Shown: positions 1 to 9,663 of the stretch, in pieces
Layout of the letters: each line of letters begins with the position of its first letter
Position numbering within the stretch: position 1 is the first letter of the stretch
From: UBA1756 sp045222555
Lineage (GTDB): Bacteria > Bacteroidota > Bacteroidia > Bacteroidales > WCHB1-69
Assembly: GCA_045222555.1 (NCBI GenBank)
Contig: JBGUYY010000072.1
Span: 372,001-436,000 of the forward strand
DNA length: 64,000 nucleotides
Reading direction: 5' to 3'
Notes under the pieces: generated by a model
Database searches by the model: none
Seen by the model: the letters and a program-made list of their open reading frames with translations, nothing else
Told to the model about the DNA's origin: nothing
Program-made: the position numbers and the translations under genes

Positions 1-3000
1 GTTGTCGGAGGACACTGCTCGAGCTCCACTAACACTCCTCCCAGCTGCTCTGGAGGAGCCTCCGTCCATGTAAAAAAGAATAGGGTAATCTCCTTTGGAA
101 GGCATTGTTGTGGTGTGGTCTGCGGCAGGAAGAGGATTCCAGTTGTTGAGAATGGGTTCTACAGTGTAACCCCTGTGGGAGGCTCTTAAATAGGAAGTGC
201 GAAGTGAATAGGGAGTTGGATAATTCACTTTTTTCAAACAGCTGTTGAAATGGTTGGCGCCGAAAACATCCAAGGAAGCGTCGTAGAGGGTACAGAGCAA
301 TTCCGCTTTGCGTAGGGGCTTTTGGTGCTCATCCGTAAGTTTCATCTTCACGGTGCATTTTTCACCCGGCTCAAGCTGGTCGCGGAATGTAAGAAATTCA
401 ATATCAATAATTTTGTTAGTGAAGGGAACGCGTGTGTTGGCCTCTTCTTTCGACATTTGCCCATTATGGCACAGAAAGGCTTTGCAGGAGTAACTCCCAT
501 ATCGTCCCGGTTCTATGGGGTAGGAGAGGGTGATAAATGACTGGTCGAGTTTCACCCATCGCTCGTCGATGAGCAAGTCGTTGGAGAATACCTGTACCAG
601 GGTGTTGGCATGATGGATGTAGCTGCCGATGGTGAAGGTGACGGTGTCGCCAATGGTGGCTTGGCTCTTGTCGGCGAGTACTTGCAGCGGTTCGAAAACA
701 GGGAAGTGGTGGTTGTTGCTGGGGGTGAGGAAGAAGGTGTAGGCTGTTTCCACGGGGGTGCCGAAATCGTCGGTGGCGGTGAGGGTCAGCCGGTAGGCAC
801 CGGCCGGCAGGTGGCTCAGCTGGGGCAGCGTGAGCACAGGTTCGGCACGAGTGAAGAGGGAGCCGCTGCACACTTCGTCTTGTACCTTCCATGTGTCGGG
901 GTTGTCTTCCCCAAAGAATGCGTATTCCGGGAATTGGCGACTCAACGAAGTGTCGATGTGGGAGGAAGTGACTCGTGGTTGCGTCATGTAATGTTCTGGC
1001 ATAGCGACACTTGCCAAACGGTAGTGGAGCTCAACTATCTGCTCTTCGCCGTTCGTGTTCACCGCCTGCACGGGAAAGTTTAGCTCTGTTTCGCCAATCT
1101 TTACCCATTCGGGGATGTTGGCGGAGAGATGAAGGGCCTGGTCGCTCACATACACCCGCTGTTCCGCAGTGTGGGTCTCTCCGCTCCCATCGGTGACGGT
1201 GACCTCCACCTTGTAGCACGACCATGTCATGTACGGATTTTTTTGGGTGAGGGATCGGAATTCAATCTGGAAATTGCCTTTCTCGTCGGTGACGCAGGAG
1301 CCATGCGTAATGGTGGAAAAATTATTCCAATAGACTGGGAGTTGTCGCTCGCGGTATCGGCCGGTGAAAGGAACGATAGGACGTTCCGAGATGGTATATC
1401 GCACAGTGGCATTTTGTAAAGGATAACCTGCAAAGGCGGCGGCATTTCCTGTCACCTTTACCGAATCGCCCATGCGGTAGGTGTCTTTCGGTTGTTGAAG
1501 GGTCACCTCGTAGGTGGGGCGCTTGTACTCTTCCACTTGGAAACGCTCCGAAAGTGATGACCATAAGGATAAGTCATACAGTTGATTTTCATTCTTTATC
1601 GAGATGTAGTATTGACCGAGAGGTGCGCCTTCTGGCAGATGGAACTCGCCCGCCACTGACCCGAACTCGTTGGTGGTGAGGGTGTCGGAACCCATTTTTT
1701 GACGGTTGGGACCCATGAGGGTGGCGATGAGGGTTTGATCGGGTGCCAGCTCATAATGGTATCTTTTTTCCAACATGGCAATCCCTTTCCACTGCACAGT
1801 CTGTCCCGGCCGATAGATTTTTCTATCGGTGAAATATTCTATATACAGTTGATTGTCAGCAACATAGTTAGGGTTTACGTAGGGGGAATAACCATAACAG
1901 GGAAAATGAATTACATCTTTCCCTTTGCGAAGCGTAAGGGTTAGGTCGCTGTTGTAATCGTTGAATTCGTAGGGCAGCGATAGAAAACCGTTGGTGTCGG
2001 TCTGCCCGCTGGACAACACCAATTCTTTTTTCTTGCTTTTTTTCGAGAGTTCGACCTGCACGTTGCTGACAGGGGTGCCCGTGGACCGATCCAGCACAAA
2101 TAGTTTTAACGGACTATATGTTGCGTCATATAGAGGCATCAGTTGGGTCACGTGTATCTCCTGCCATCCATATTCTTGGTCATTCAAATCCTTATCTTCC
2201 AAGGGCTTTTCGGTGGCTAGCACGAAGTAGGAGCCGTAGGGGAGCTGAGGAATGGCCACGATAGTGGTGTCAATGCGGTGGAAATAGGAGCCTTCTATAT
2301 GTAAAGCCTGTTTCCAAACAACTTTGCCGGTTTGCAATGCCTCTTTCTCATCCTTAATTGTAAGAGTTTCAGTATTGACATTACAAGGTTTGATGTACAG
2401 GTAAATACTGTCACAATTCCGGCTCATCACGCTGATGATATTGTCTTGCATGATCATCGTTTCTTCACATTCCACCGAAATGCTCTTTTCACAAATCTCC
2501 CGGATGTTCTCTTTGATTCCTTCTATAAAATGCTCAAAATCAGGATAGGCGGCCACCATCGCTTTTTCATAACACAATACGGCACGCCGGAAGTCTTCCA
2601 CTTCCGCCTGCTCTGATGTGGCCCGCGCCCAATAATAATCCCCCATCATGGAATGGATAACGCATACCAGCTTTTCGTTTTTGAAACCCATAAGCTCTTG
2701 CTCCAAGCATTTCAGAAATTGAGGGTGATTAAGTCCAATTTTGTCCAAAAGCTCCATCCTCCACACAAGATAGGCATTTTTGTCTTTGTCGTTACGATGG
2801 TAATTGATGAGTTGTTGGCAGAATGAGAGGATGATTTGGTGGGAAGAATAGGAGGACATTGGGGGGATCATGCTGGCGAGTAGGGAGCCGTCGGCGAGAA
2901 CCGCATCCTCTAAAGATAGGGCTTGGTAAGCGCTGGAATCGTAGGATATTTTTTGGGTAATGGTCTGTATGAAATTGTTGGCTATCAGGTCGTAAAGGGT

Positions 3001-3489
3001 CGGGTAGGCCACTTCCAGGGGAATGCTTTGAGGATTGTCGTTGGTAAAAAGGGGAAGATAGGGTCCGGCAGGTTGATGTGAGGCTTGGGCATCATCGAGG
3101 GCCAGCTTGTAGTTGCGCATGATGCTGCGGTTTATGGTGGTGATGTCACATATCTGCCAGTCCTCATCGGAGGTCTCCGCCGTGTCTGTTGGAATCCGCC
3201 ATAGTAGCCCAATCTCCTTCCATGTGCTTTCAATTCTGGCGAGATAGGACCTCCAGAAAGCGCGTTCGGCATACACTTCGGGCTTGCCATTTTTTAACTG
3301 TTGGTCGCACCATCTGATACGTTTCAGACACTCGCGATGCAGCGAGTCGAGCTGCACTTCGTCGTCGTATTTCGCTGTGCGCTCTTCCATCTGTTTCCTC
3401 AGTTCTGCTATCTGCTGGGGCGTATGCTGCGAAAATGCAGTTAGAATGCTGAATATAAGGGTGGTGAATAAAAGTATATGGCGTTTCAT
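1..3489 (-). CDS. Alpha-2-macroglobulin family protein, C-terminal part cut off by the window edge
   Basis: The reading frame is open from an ATG at 3489 to base 1 (1163 codons seen, no stop). It begins with a typical signal peptide ending in a SpI-like site (LTAFSQ), so it is exported. A helical region of about 400 residues precedes macroglobulin-like beta domains. Family landmarks seen by translation: VLDRSTGTPV near residue 464, FTDRKIYRPGQ followed by VQWKGIA near 550, EEYKRPTYEV near 650 and LYDASLDVF near 1070. These are hallmarks of the bacterial A2M family, thought to trap proteases or act with penicillin-binding proteins in the periplasm. Whether a thioester CxEQ motif exists cannot be told because the C-terminal third lies outside. 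The final residues seen (YMDGGSSRAAGRSVSGA) form a Gly/Ser/Arg-rich linker. A TAnnTTTG promoter box lies just upstream, so the gene probably starts its own transcript. Confidence 0.88.
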   Translation of the reverse strand, partial: MKRHILLFTTLIFSILTAFSQHTPQQIAELRKQMEERTAKYDDEVQLDSLHRECLKRIRWCDQQLKNGKPEVYAERAFWRSYLARIESTWKEIGLLWRIPTDTAETSDEDWQICDITTINRSIMRNYKLALDDAQASHQPAGPYLPLFTNDNPQSIPLEVAYPTLYDLIANNFIQTITQKISYDSSAYQALSLEDAVLADGSLLASMIPPMSSYSSHQIILSFCQQLINYHRNDKDKNAYLVWRMELLDKIGLNHPQFLKCLEQELMGFKNEKLVCVIHSMMGDYYWARATSEQAEVEDFRRAVLCYEKAMVAAYPDFEHFIEGIKENIREICEKSISVECEETMIMQDNIISVMSRNCDSIYLYIKPCNVNTETLTIKDEKEALQTGKVVWKQALHIEGSYFHRIDTTIVAIPQLPYGSYFVLATEKPLEDKDLNDQEYGWQEIHVTQLMPLYDATYSPLKLFVLDRSTGTPVSNVQVELSKKSKKKELVLSSGQTDTNGFLSLPYEFNDYNSDLTLTLRKGKDVIHFPCYGYSPYVNPNYVADNQLYIEYFTDRKIYRPGQTVQWKGIAMLEKRYHYELAPDQTLIATLMGPNRQKMGSDTLTTNEFGSVAGEFHLPEGAPLGQYYISIKNENQLYDLSLWSSLSERFQVEEYKRPTYEVTLQQPKDTYRMGDSVKVTGNAAAFAGYPLQNATVRYTISERPIVPFTGRYRERQLPVYWNNFSTITHGSCVTDEKGNFQIEFRSLTQKNPYMTWSCYKVEVTVTDGSGETHTAEQRVYVSDQALHLSANIPEWVKIGETELNFPVQAVNTNGEEQIVELHYRLASVAMPEHYMTQPRVTSSHIDTSLSRQFPEYAFFGEDNPDTWKVQDEVCSGSLFTRAEPVLTLPQLSHLPAGAYRLTLTATDDFGTPVETAYTFFLTPSNNHHFPVFEPLQVLADKSQATIGDTVTFTIGSYIHHANTLVQVFSNDLLIDERWVKLDQSFITLSYPIEPGRYGSYSCKAFLCHNGQMSKEEANTRVPFTNKIIDIEFLTFRDQLEPGEKCTVKMKLTDEHQKPLRKAELLCTLYDASLDVFGANHFNSCLKKVNYPTPYSLRTSYLRASHRGYTVEPILNNWNPLPAADHTTTMPSKGDYPILFYMDGGSSRAAGRSVSGARAVSSDN

Positions 3490-3514
3490 TGTGTAGAATA
3501 ATTTTTTTCAGGGG

Positions 3515-3522
3515 CAAAAATA
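3515..3522 (-). promoter_or_regulatory. -7 promoter box of the A2M gene
   Basis: On the minus strand this reads TATTTTTG, a perfect match to the Bacteroidetes -7 consensus TAnnTTTG, about 25 bases ahead of the ATG at 3489. No TTTG -33 element is visible at the usual distance. Confidence 0.5.
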
Positions 3523-3550
3523 CGAAAAAATATTATTGCGTCTCCTCCCA

Positions 3551-5863
3551 CTACGCCTTTGGTATAATCAGCTTGGCGAACTTCAGCAGCAGCACTTTCT
3601 CTCCTAACGTGTCGAACACTACGACGGCCTTTTGGTCGTGGGCCGGTCCCTCAATGCGACCGATGGTGCCGTAACCGAATTTGATATGGTAAATCCGCAT
3701 TCCTGGCTTCAACTCTTCCGCTTTGGCCAGCCGTCCGAAAGCTGAGATGTCAAGGTCGCTCTTAGTCTTGACGGGCGTTGCCTTCTTGGTGAAGGTACGC
3801 TCCGACCAAAGGCTGCTCTTGTTCTCCTTTTTGGCGAAAGTGCCACGCCCTACCGAGGCCTTCTCGATGGTCTTCATGCACGCACGCGGCAGCTCGTCCA
3901 AGAACCGGCTCGGCTCGCAAAATTGCAGACTGCCAAAACGATAGCGGGTGTTGGCATACGTCACCGTCAGCGACTTCTTCGCTCTCGTGATGGCCACATA
4001 AAACAATCGGCGTTCCTCTTCCAATTCTTTGCGCGAACCGATGGAAAGGGATGAGGGGAACAGATTTTCCTCTAATCCAGTAATATACACATAGTCAAAC
4101 TCCAACCCTTTGGCCGAATGGATGGTCATCAGTTTGATTTTATGGGAATCGTCTTCCTCTTTTTGATCGGCATCGGTGAGCAGTGCCACACTCTCCAGAA
4201 AACGGTCAAGGGTGGGCTTGAAGTCAGTGATCATCTCGCCAGTCTCTTCGTTGAAAGTGGTCTCTTCGGCATTCTCCGAAAAGTCCTTCATGGCATCCAG
4301 CAACTCCTCCACGTTATCGGAACGGTCCTTTTCCGATGGGTCGGCCTTCAATGCAGCCACAATGCCAGAGGCAAAGGCGATGTGCTTGCCCAACTCGTAG
4401 GCATCCTTTGACTGCAGCATTGCCGTGAAACTCTTGATTTTAGCCACAAACTCCACAAATTTTTCTTTGGTGGGATTGTTGACCGGCACTTCGTAAAAAT
4501 GGGGATTTTCGATGACATCCCACATGCGCACCCCCTGCTCGTTGGCACATACCAGCGCGCGCTCCACACTCGTCTCTCCGATGCCACGCAACGGGTAGTT
4601 GATGACGCGCCGCAATGCCTCTTCATCGTAATGGTTGACGGCTAACCTGCAGTAAGCCAGTATGTCCTTGATTTCCTTACGCGCATAGAAGGAGGTACCG
4701 CCGTAAATGCGGTAGGGGATGTGTTTGCGAATCAGGCACTCCTCCAATGCACGCGACTGCATGTTGGTGCGGTACAAAATGGCGATGTCGTTGTAATCCA
4801 CATGGTAGGTGCGTTCCACCTCGAAAATAGAGTCGCACACCAGCATGGCCTCATCGTTCTCGTTGGAGGCCGACAGCACGTTGATGGGTGCACCCTCCTC
4901 ATTATCCGTCCATACCGTCTTGGGAATCTGTTTGTTGTTGTTCTTGATGACGGCATTGGCGGCGTTCACAATGTTCTGGGTGGAACGGTAGTTCTGCTCC
5001 AGCTTCACGATGCGCGCCTCCTTGTAGTCGCGCTTGAAGTTGAGGATGTTGTTGATGTCGGCGCCGCGGAAACCGTAGATGCTCTGTGCGTCGTCGCCCA
5101 CCACGCAGATGTTGTGGTGTGCGGCGGCGATTTTCTTGATGATCATGTACTGGGCGAAGTTCGTGTCCTGATACTCATCCACCAGCACATACTGGAAACG
5201 GTTCTGGTATTTGAAGAGCATGTCGGGAAAGTCGCGCAGCAGCACATTCATGTAATAAAGAATGTCGTCGAAATCCATGGCGTTGGAGCTGTGCAGACGG
5301 GTGTTGTAGCGGGTGAAGATCTCAGAAATGAGCGGTTTGCCACACTCTTTGTCGTACGCTTTGGCCTCCGTATTCTGTGCGTAGTCCTCGGCCGACAGCA
5401 GACTTGACTTGGCGGCGGAGATGCGGTTGAGCACAAAGTTGACGACGTACACTTTCGGGTCGAGGTTCATCTCTTTGATGATGTTGCGCAGCAGTGCCTT
5501 GGAGTCATCGGTGTCGTAAACGGTGAGAGCGTTGGAGAAGCCGATTTTGTTGGCTTCGGTGCGCAGAATTCTGAGAAATACGGAGTGGAAGGTGCCCATT
5601 TGCACGGCCTTGGCGCGTTTGTCGCCGATGAGCTTGAGGATACGATCGGTCATCTCGCGTGCGGCCTTGTTGGTGAAGGTGAGGGCAAGGATGCGCCACG
5701 GGGCGATGCCCTGCTCCAGCATATAGGCGATGCGGTAGGTGAGCACGCGGGTTTTGCCCGATCCTGCTCCGGCAATCACCATCACGGGACCTTCAATGGC
5801 GCAAACGGCTTCGCGTTGTGAATCATTGAGTTGTGAAAGGATGTCGCTGTTGTTCTGGCTCAT
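3551..5863 (-). CDS. UvrD/PcrA-family ATP-dependent DNA helicase
   Basis: A 770-residue superfamily 1A 3'-5' helicase acting in DNA repair and in clearing proteins from DNA. Walker A AGAGSGKT is at residues 31-38, the Walker B/motif II is VDEYQDTN, motif III follows as VVGDDAQSIYGFRGA, motif IV as LEQNYRST, and motifs V/VI are MTIHSAKGLEFDYV and FYVAITRAKK. The tail (RIYHIKFGYGTIGRIEG) is the small Tudor-like domain typical of PcrA that binds RNA polymerase in Firmicutes homologues. Length is normal for the family. It ends 61 bases before the A2M start and starts 30 bases after the dnaE stop on the same strand, so it is probably co-transcribed with dnaE. Bacteroidetes often carry several UvrD-like proteins, so uvrD versus pcrA naming is open. 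Confidence 0.95.
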   Translation of the reverse strand: MSQNNSDILSQLNDSQREAVCAIEGPVMVIAGAGSGKTRVLTYRIAYMLEQGIAPWRILALTFTNKAAREMTDRILKLIGDKRAKAVQMGTFHSVFLRILRTEANKIGFSNALTVYDTDDSKALLRNIIKEMNLDPKVYVVNFVLNRISAAKSSLLSAEDYAQNTEAKAYDKECGKPLISEIFTRYNTRLHSSNAMDFDDILYYMNVLLRDFPDMLFKYQNRFQYVLVDEYQDTNFAQYMIIKKIAAAHHNICVVGDDAQSIYGFRGADINNILNFKRDYKEARIVKLEQNYRSTQNIVNAANAVIKNNNKQIPKTVWTDNEEGAPINVLSASNENDEAMLVCDSIFEVERTYHVDYNDIAILYRTNMQSRALEECLIRKHIPYRIYGGTSFYARKEIKDILAYCRLAVNHYDEEALRRVINYPLRGIGETSVERALVCANEQGVRMWDVIENPHFYEVPVNNPTKEKFVEFVAKIKSFTAMLQSKDAYELGKHIAFASGIVAALKADPSEKDRSDNVEELLDAMKDFSENAEETTFNEETGEMITDFKPTLDRFLESVALLTDADQKEEDDSHKIKLMTIHSAKGLEFDYVYITGLEENLFPSSLSIGSRKELEEERRLFYVAITRAKKSLTVTYANTRYRFGSLQFCEPSRFLDELPRACMKTIEKASVGRGTFAKKENKSSLWSERTFTKKATPVKTKSDLDISAFGRLAKAEELKPGMRIYHIKFGYGTIGRIEGPAHDQKAVVVFDTLGEKVLLLKFAKLIIPKA

Positions 5864-5893
5864 GTTAGTCTTTTTTTAGAAAAGGTGAATGGT

Positions 5894-8800
5894 TTATTTT
5901 TTGTAGTCGTTGAGCAATTGAATGTCGCAAAGAAGGGCAGAAGGTTGGGTGGCGATGAGCGCCTCTGGATCCACTTTCAGGTCGGTACTCGACAGGTCTG
6001 ACGAGAACTCATGGTTGCCATCGGTGATGGAGATGATGAGTTTCTTGCTGCCCGTACCTCGGCCTTCCTGCTGGCTCTTTTCATTCGACCGCTCCACCCA
6101 GTCACGAATGAGCTCTGCACTGTTGGCGGTGGCCTCGTAGATGTTCATCTTGATTTTCACTGCATTGACGATTTTGCTGTAGGCATCGCGGAGGTAGATG
6201 ACAGAGGTGGGGGAGAGCATGAAATTCTTTTTGGAAACATCTTTTTCAAACCCTCTCTCCTTAATGACAGCGGTGAACAAAAGGAATTGTCCGGCTTCAT
6301 AGAGGTGCTTGTAGCGGGCGTAATCCTCACCAAAGAGCATCCATTCGTAACTGTTCTGGTAGTCTTCCAATGTGATGATACCGTAGGGATTGCCGCTCTT
6401 GCCGACTCTGTGCTGTGCGGCAGTGACAATGGCTGCGAACACAAGCCGGCGCCCCGACAGTTTGTACCACGAATCTTTGTCTTTGGAGAAAGTGGAAAGG
6501 TCGGTGTTGCAGCAGGATTCGATGATGGGTTTGAAATGGTCGAGGGGATGTCCGGAGATGTAAAAGCCGGCAATTTCGCGCTCGTGGCGCAGCTGTTCGA
6601 AAGAGCTCCACGGCTCGCACTCAGGGATGGGAGGCAACGCACCGCTGTCGTCACTGCCCTCACCGGTGTCGAAAAACGACATCTGCATCTGCTGCGCCGG
6701 ATCCTGCTGTTTCGCCCCGTAGGCCATCAGCTTTTCCACAAAGGTTTTCTTGTCTTTGCCCTCAAGGAAGAACTGTGCGCGGTGGATGTTGCCAAAACTG
6801 TCAAAACAGCCCACCGCCGCCATGTTCTCAATGATGCGCCGGTTGCATGAACGCATATTGATACGGCTGATGAAATCGAAAATGTCTTTGAAGGGACCGT
6901 TGGCATTGCGTTCGGCAATGATGTCGGACACCGCATTGATGCCCACTCCTTTCAATGCCGCCAGCGCAAAACGGATGGCCCCGTCCTTGTTGACCGTAAA
7001 CTCCACTTCCGACTCGTTGATGTCGGGCGGCAATACGGGAATGCCCTGCTTTTCAGCTTCGTCAATCAGCTCCGTCACTTTCTTCAAATCTGTGATTTCC
7101 AGCGTCATGTTCGCGGCAAGGAATTCTGCCATGTGGTTGGCCTTCAGCCATGCCGTCTGGTATGAGACAAAAGCGTAGCAGGTGGCGTGCGACTTGTTGA
7201 AGGCGTAGGAGGCGAATTTCTCCCACTCTTTCCAGATCTTTTCAAGGTCGCTCTTGTTATAATCTTTCTGCGTACCTCCATAATAGAACTTGCTCTGGAG
7301 GTCGTTCATCAAGTCTATCTTCTTCTTTCCCATTGCTTTACGCAAGGTGTCAGCCTGCCCTCTCGTGAACCCGGCCAGCAGTCGCGACAGCAACATCACC
7401 TGCTCCTGATAGACGGTAATACCATACGTCTCGTCAAGAATCTGTCCCATCTCGGGAATGGGGTAGGTGATTTCCTCACGACCGTGCTTGCGGGCGATGA
7501 ACGATGGGATGTTGTCCATCGGGCCGGGGCGGTACAGCGACACCATGGCGATGATATCCTCGAAGCAGTCAGGCTTCAGCTCGCGGAGGTATTTGCGCAT
7601 GCCAGCACTTTCAAATTGGAAGATGGCGGTGGTGTCGCCCTTCTGGAACAGCTTGTAGGTGGCAGGATCGTCCAGCGGAATGTCATCAATTTCAATATCC
7701 AACCCCTTGCTCTTCTTAATGTTGTTAAGACTTTGGGTGATGATGTCCAGCGTCTTCAAGCCGAGGAAGTCCATCTTCAGCAGTCCGGCCTCTTCCACCA
7801 GCGAGCCTTCGTACTGCACCACCATGGTCTCCGAGTTCTTGGAAGTGGCTAACGGGATGCAGTCAAACAGACTGTCGCGCCCGATGATGACACCGCAGGC
7901 ATGTACGCCCGTACCACGCAACGTGCCGTCTAACTTCAGCGCAAACTCTAAGGTTTTCTTCACCAAAGGACTTCCATTTTCCAGCTCGTTCTTCAGTTCC
8001 GGTGTCGCTTCTATGGCCTTCTCCAGTGTCTTGGCATCGTCGGGTACCATCTTCGACAGACGGTCGCTTTCCGACAACGGCAACATCAGCGCACGGGCGC
8101 AGTCCTTGATGGCCGTCTTGCCCTTCATCTCCATCAGCGTCACAATCACTGCTACCTTCTCTTTGCCGTATTTCTCGCTCACATATTGGATGGTCTTTTC
8201 GCGGCCGCTGCCGTCCATGTCAATATCCATATCCGGCAGTGAGATACGGTCGGGGTTCAAGAAACGCTCGAACAGCAGGTCGTACTTGATGGGGTCTATG
8301 TTGGTGATGTGCAGACAGTAAGCGATGGCCGACCCTGCCGCCGAACCACGTCCCGGCCCGAAGCGGATGCCGTTTTTCTTGCCCGCCTCAATGAAGTCCA
8401 ACACAATCAGGAAGTATCCCGGGTAGCCCATCTTTCCCACCGTCTCCAGCTCAAACAGCAGCCGGCTTTTGATTTCCTCCCCGTAGTCGTCGCCCCATCG
8501 TTTGTGCGCCCCCACCCAGGTGAGGTAGCCCAGATAGTCGAACTCATCGGTGAATTGCAAATTCTCCACCTGTTTCAGCGGCTTGCCAAAGTCTTCGAAA
8601 TAAAGCGGATAGTTGTCGCTTTTGCGGAACTCTTCCGGTACCACGAAGCGGGGCAGCGTGGGGGCGTGCTGCAATGAAAGCACTTGCACCTTGTCCGACA
8701 CGTGCTGCGTGTTGGCCAGCACTTCGGGGTGGTCGGCAAACAGCTCCTCCATTTCGGCCGTCGTGCGGAAGTACTCCTCGCCCGAGTAAGCCATCCCCTT

Positions 8801-9589
8801 GTCCTCGTCTTGCCCCACCGTGCCGGTCGCCGTATACTCCTTTCTGGTATTGATGCAAATCAACATCTTGTGTGCCTCGAAATCCTCGCGGTTCACGAAA
8901 TGCACGTCGTTGGTGGCGATACAGCGCACATGGTGCTTCTCGGCGAGTTGCAGCAGGGCCGCATTCACCAATGTCTGCTCTTTGTGCCCATTGCGCTGAA
9001 GCTCAATATAATAGTCATCCCCATAAATGTCTTTGAACTCCTCCACCACCTTGTCGGCACGCTCCAAGTTGAAATTGACGGGGATGTTGCCGTCGTGCAG
9101 CGACGGGTTGTCGGCCATGATGACCTGCGGCAGCTCGCCACCCAGACAGGCCGAGCAGGCGATGACGCCTTCCGAATACTGGCGCATGATCTCCTTGTCC
9201 ACACGCGGCGTGTAGTATTCGCCCTCTATCCAGCCGAGCGACACCAAGTGGCTCAGGTTGCGGTAGCCTACCATGTTTTTGGCTAAAAGAACAAGATGGT
9301 GACCGCTACGGTCCGACTTCACATCCTTCCGTTTCGAGAAACGGCTGCAGTTGCGGGCCACATATACCTCACATCCGATGATGGCCTTGAAGGGGTCGTC
9401 CTTGTGCTCCTTGTTGAACTTTTCCACCTCCTTCACAAAGGCATAGATGCCGTACATGTTGCCATGGTCGGTTACTGCCATCGAACGCTGACCGTCAGCA
9501 TAGGCTTTTTTGATCAACGAAGGAATATCGGCCAGACCGTCCAAGAGTGAGTATTGCGTGTGTACGTGAAGGTGAGAGAATTGTGCCAT
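5894..9589 (-). CDS. dnaE: DNA polymerase III subunit alpha
   Basis: This is the replicative polymerase catalytic subunit of the C family, 1231 residues, normal length. The N-terminal PHP domain starts with SHLHVHTQYSLLDG (metal-binding histidines at residues 6, 8 and 10) and has TDHGN at 40-44. The polymerase core shows PGRGSAAGS at about 412-420 and the catalytic aspartates in LPDMDIDMDG at 451-460. Later come FGLKTL-type fingers, LYRPGPMDNIP, and a helix-hairpin-helix region (ALKGVGINAVSDI). An OB-fold region follows (AAIVTAAQHRV). Start ATG at 9589. The stop is followed within 30 bases by the UvrD-like gene. The short upstream gap holds two alternative hairpins (described separately) that could control read-through into dnaE. 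Confidence 0.97.
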   Translation of the reverse strand: MAQFSHLHVHTQYSLLDGLADIPSLIKKAYADGQRSMAVTDHGNMYGIYAFVKEVEKFNKEHKDDPFKAIIGCEVYVARNCSRFSKRKDVKSDRSGHHLVLLAKNMVGYRNLSHLVSLGWIEGEYYTPRVDKEIMRQYSEGVIACSACLGGELPQVIMADNPSLHDGNIPVNFNLERADKVVEEFKDIYGDDYYIELQRNGHKEQTLVNAALLQLAEKHHVRCIATNDVHFVNREDFEAHKMLICINTRKEYTATGTVGQDEDKGMAYSGEEYFRTTAEMEELFADHPEVLANTQHVSDKVQVLSLQHAPTLPRFVVPEEFRKSDNYPLYFEDFGKPLKQVENLQFTDEFDYLGYLTWVGAHKRWGDDYGEEIKSRLLFELETVGKMGYPGYFLIVLDFIEAGKKNGIRFGPGRGSAAGSAIAYCLHITNIDPIKYDLLFERFLNPDRISLPDMDIDMDGSGREKTIQYVSEKYGKEKVAVIVTLMEMKGKTAIKDCARALMLPLSESDRLSKMVPDDAKTLEKAIEATPELKNELENGSPLVKKTLEFALKLDGTLRGTGVHACGVIIGRDSLFDCIPLATSKNSETMVVQYEGSLVEEAGLLKMDFLGLKTLDIITQSLNNIKKSKGLDIEIDDIPLDDPATYKLFQKGDTTAIFQFESAGMRKYLRELKPDCFEDIIAMVSLYRPGPMDNIPSFIARKHGREEITYPIPEMGQILDETYGITVYQEQVMLLSRLLAGFTRGQADTLRKAMGKKKIDLMNDLQSKFYYGGTQKDYNKSDLEKIWKEWEKFASYAFNKSHATCYAFVSYQTAWLKANHMAEFLAANMTLEITDLKKVTELIDEAEKQGIPVLPPDINESEVEFTVNKDGAIRFALAALKGVGINAVSDIIAERNANGPFKDIFDFISRINMRSCNRRIIENMAAVGCFDSFGNIHRAQFFLEGKDKKTFVEKLMAYGAKQQDPAQQMQMSFFDTGEGSDDSGALPPIPECEPWSSFEQLRHEREIAGFYISGHPLDHFKPIIESCCNTDLSTFSKDKDSWYKLSGRRLVFAAIVTAAQHRVGKSGNPYGIITLEDYQNSYEWMLFGEDYARYKHLYEAGQFLLFTAVIKERGFEKDVSKKNFMLSPTSVIYLRDAYSKIVNAVKIKMNIYEATANSAELIRDWVERSNEKSQQEGRGTGSKKLIISITDGNHEFSSDLSSTDLKVDPEALIATQPSALLCDIQLLNDYKK

Positions 9590-9613
9590 GTTGGATGGGT
9601 TAATGGGTTAAAT

Positions 9614-9656
9614 AAAAAAAGGTTGCAGGAATAAGGGGATAGCTCCTGCCGCTATC
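9614..9656 (-). terminator. Intrinsic terminator with overlapping alternative hairpin, upstream of dnaE
   Basis: On the minus strand a stem GCAGGA/TCCTGC (9644-9649 with 9625-9630) is followed by a run of seven T (9614-9620), after the stop of the unknown gene at 9664. A second possible stem, GATAGC/GCTATC (9651-9656 with 9639-9644), shares bases with the first, so only one can form at a time. Confidence 0.6.
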
Positions 9657-9663
9657 TTGCCGA

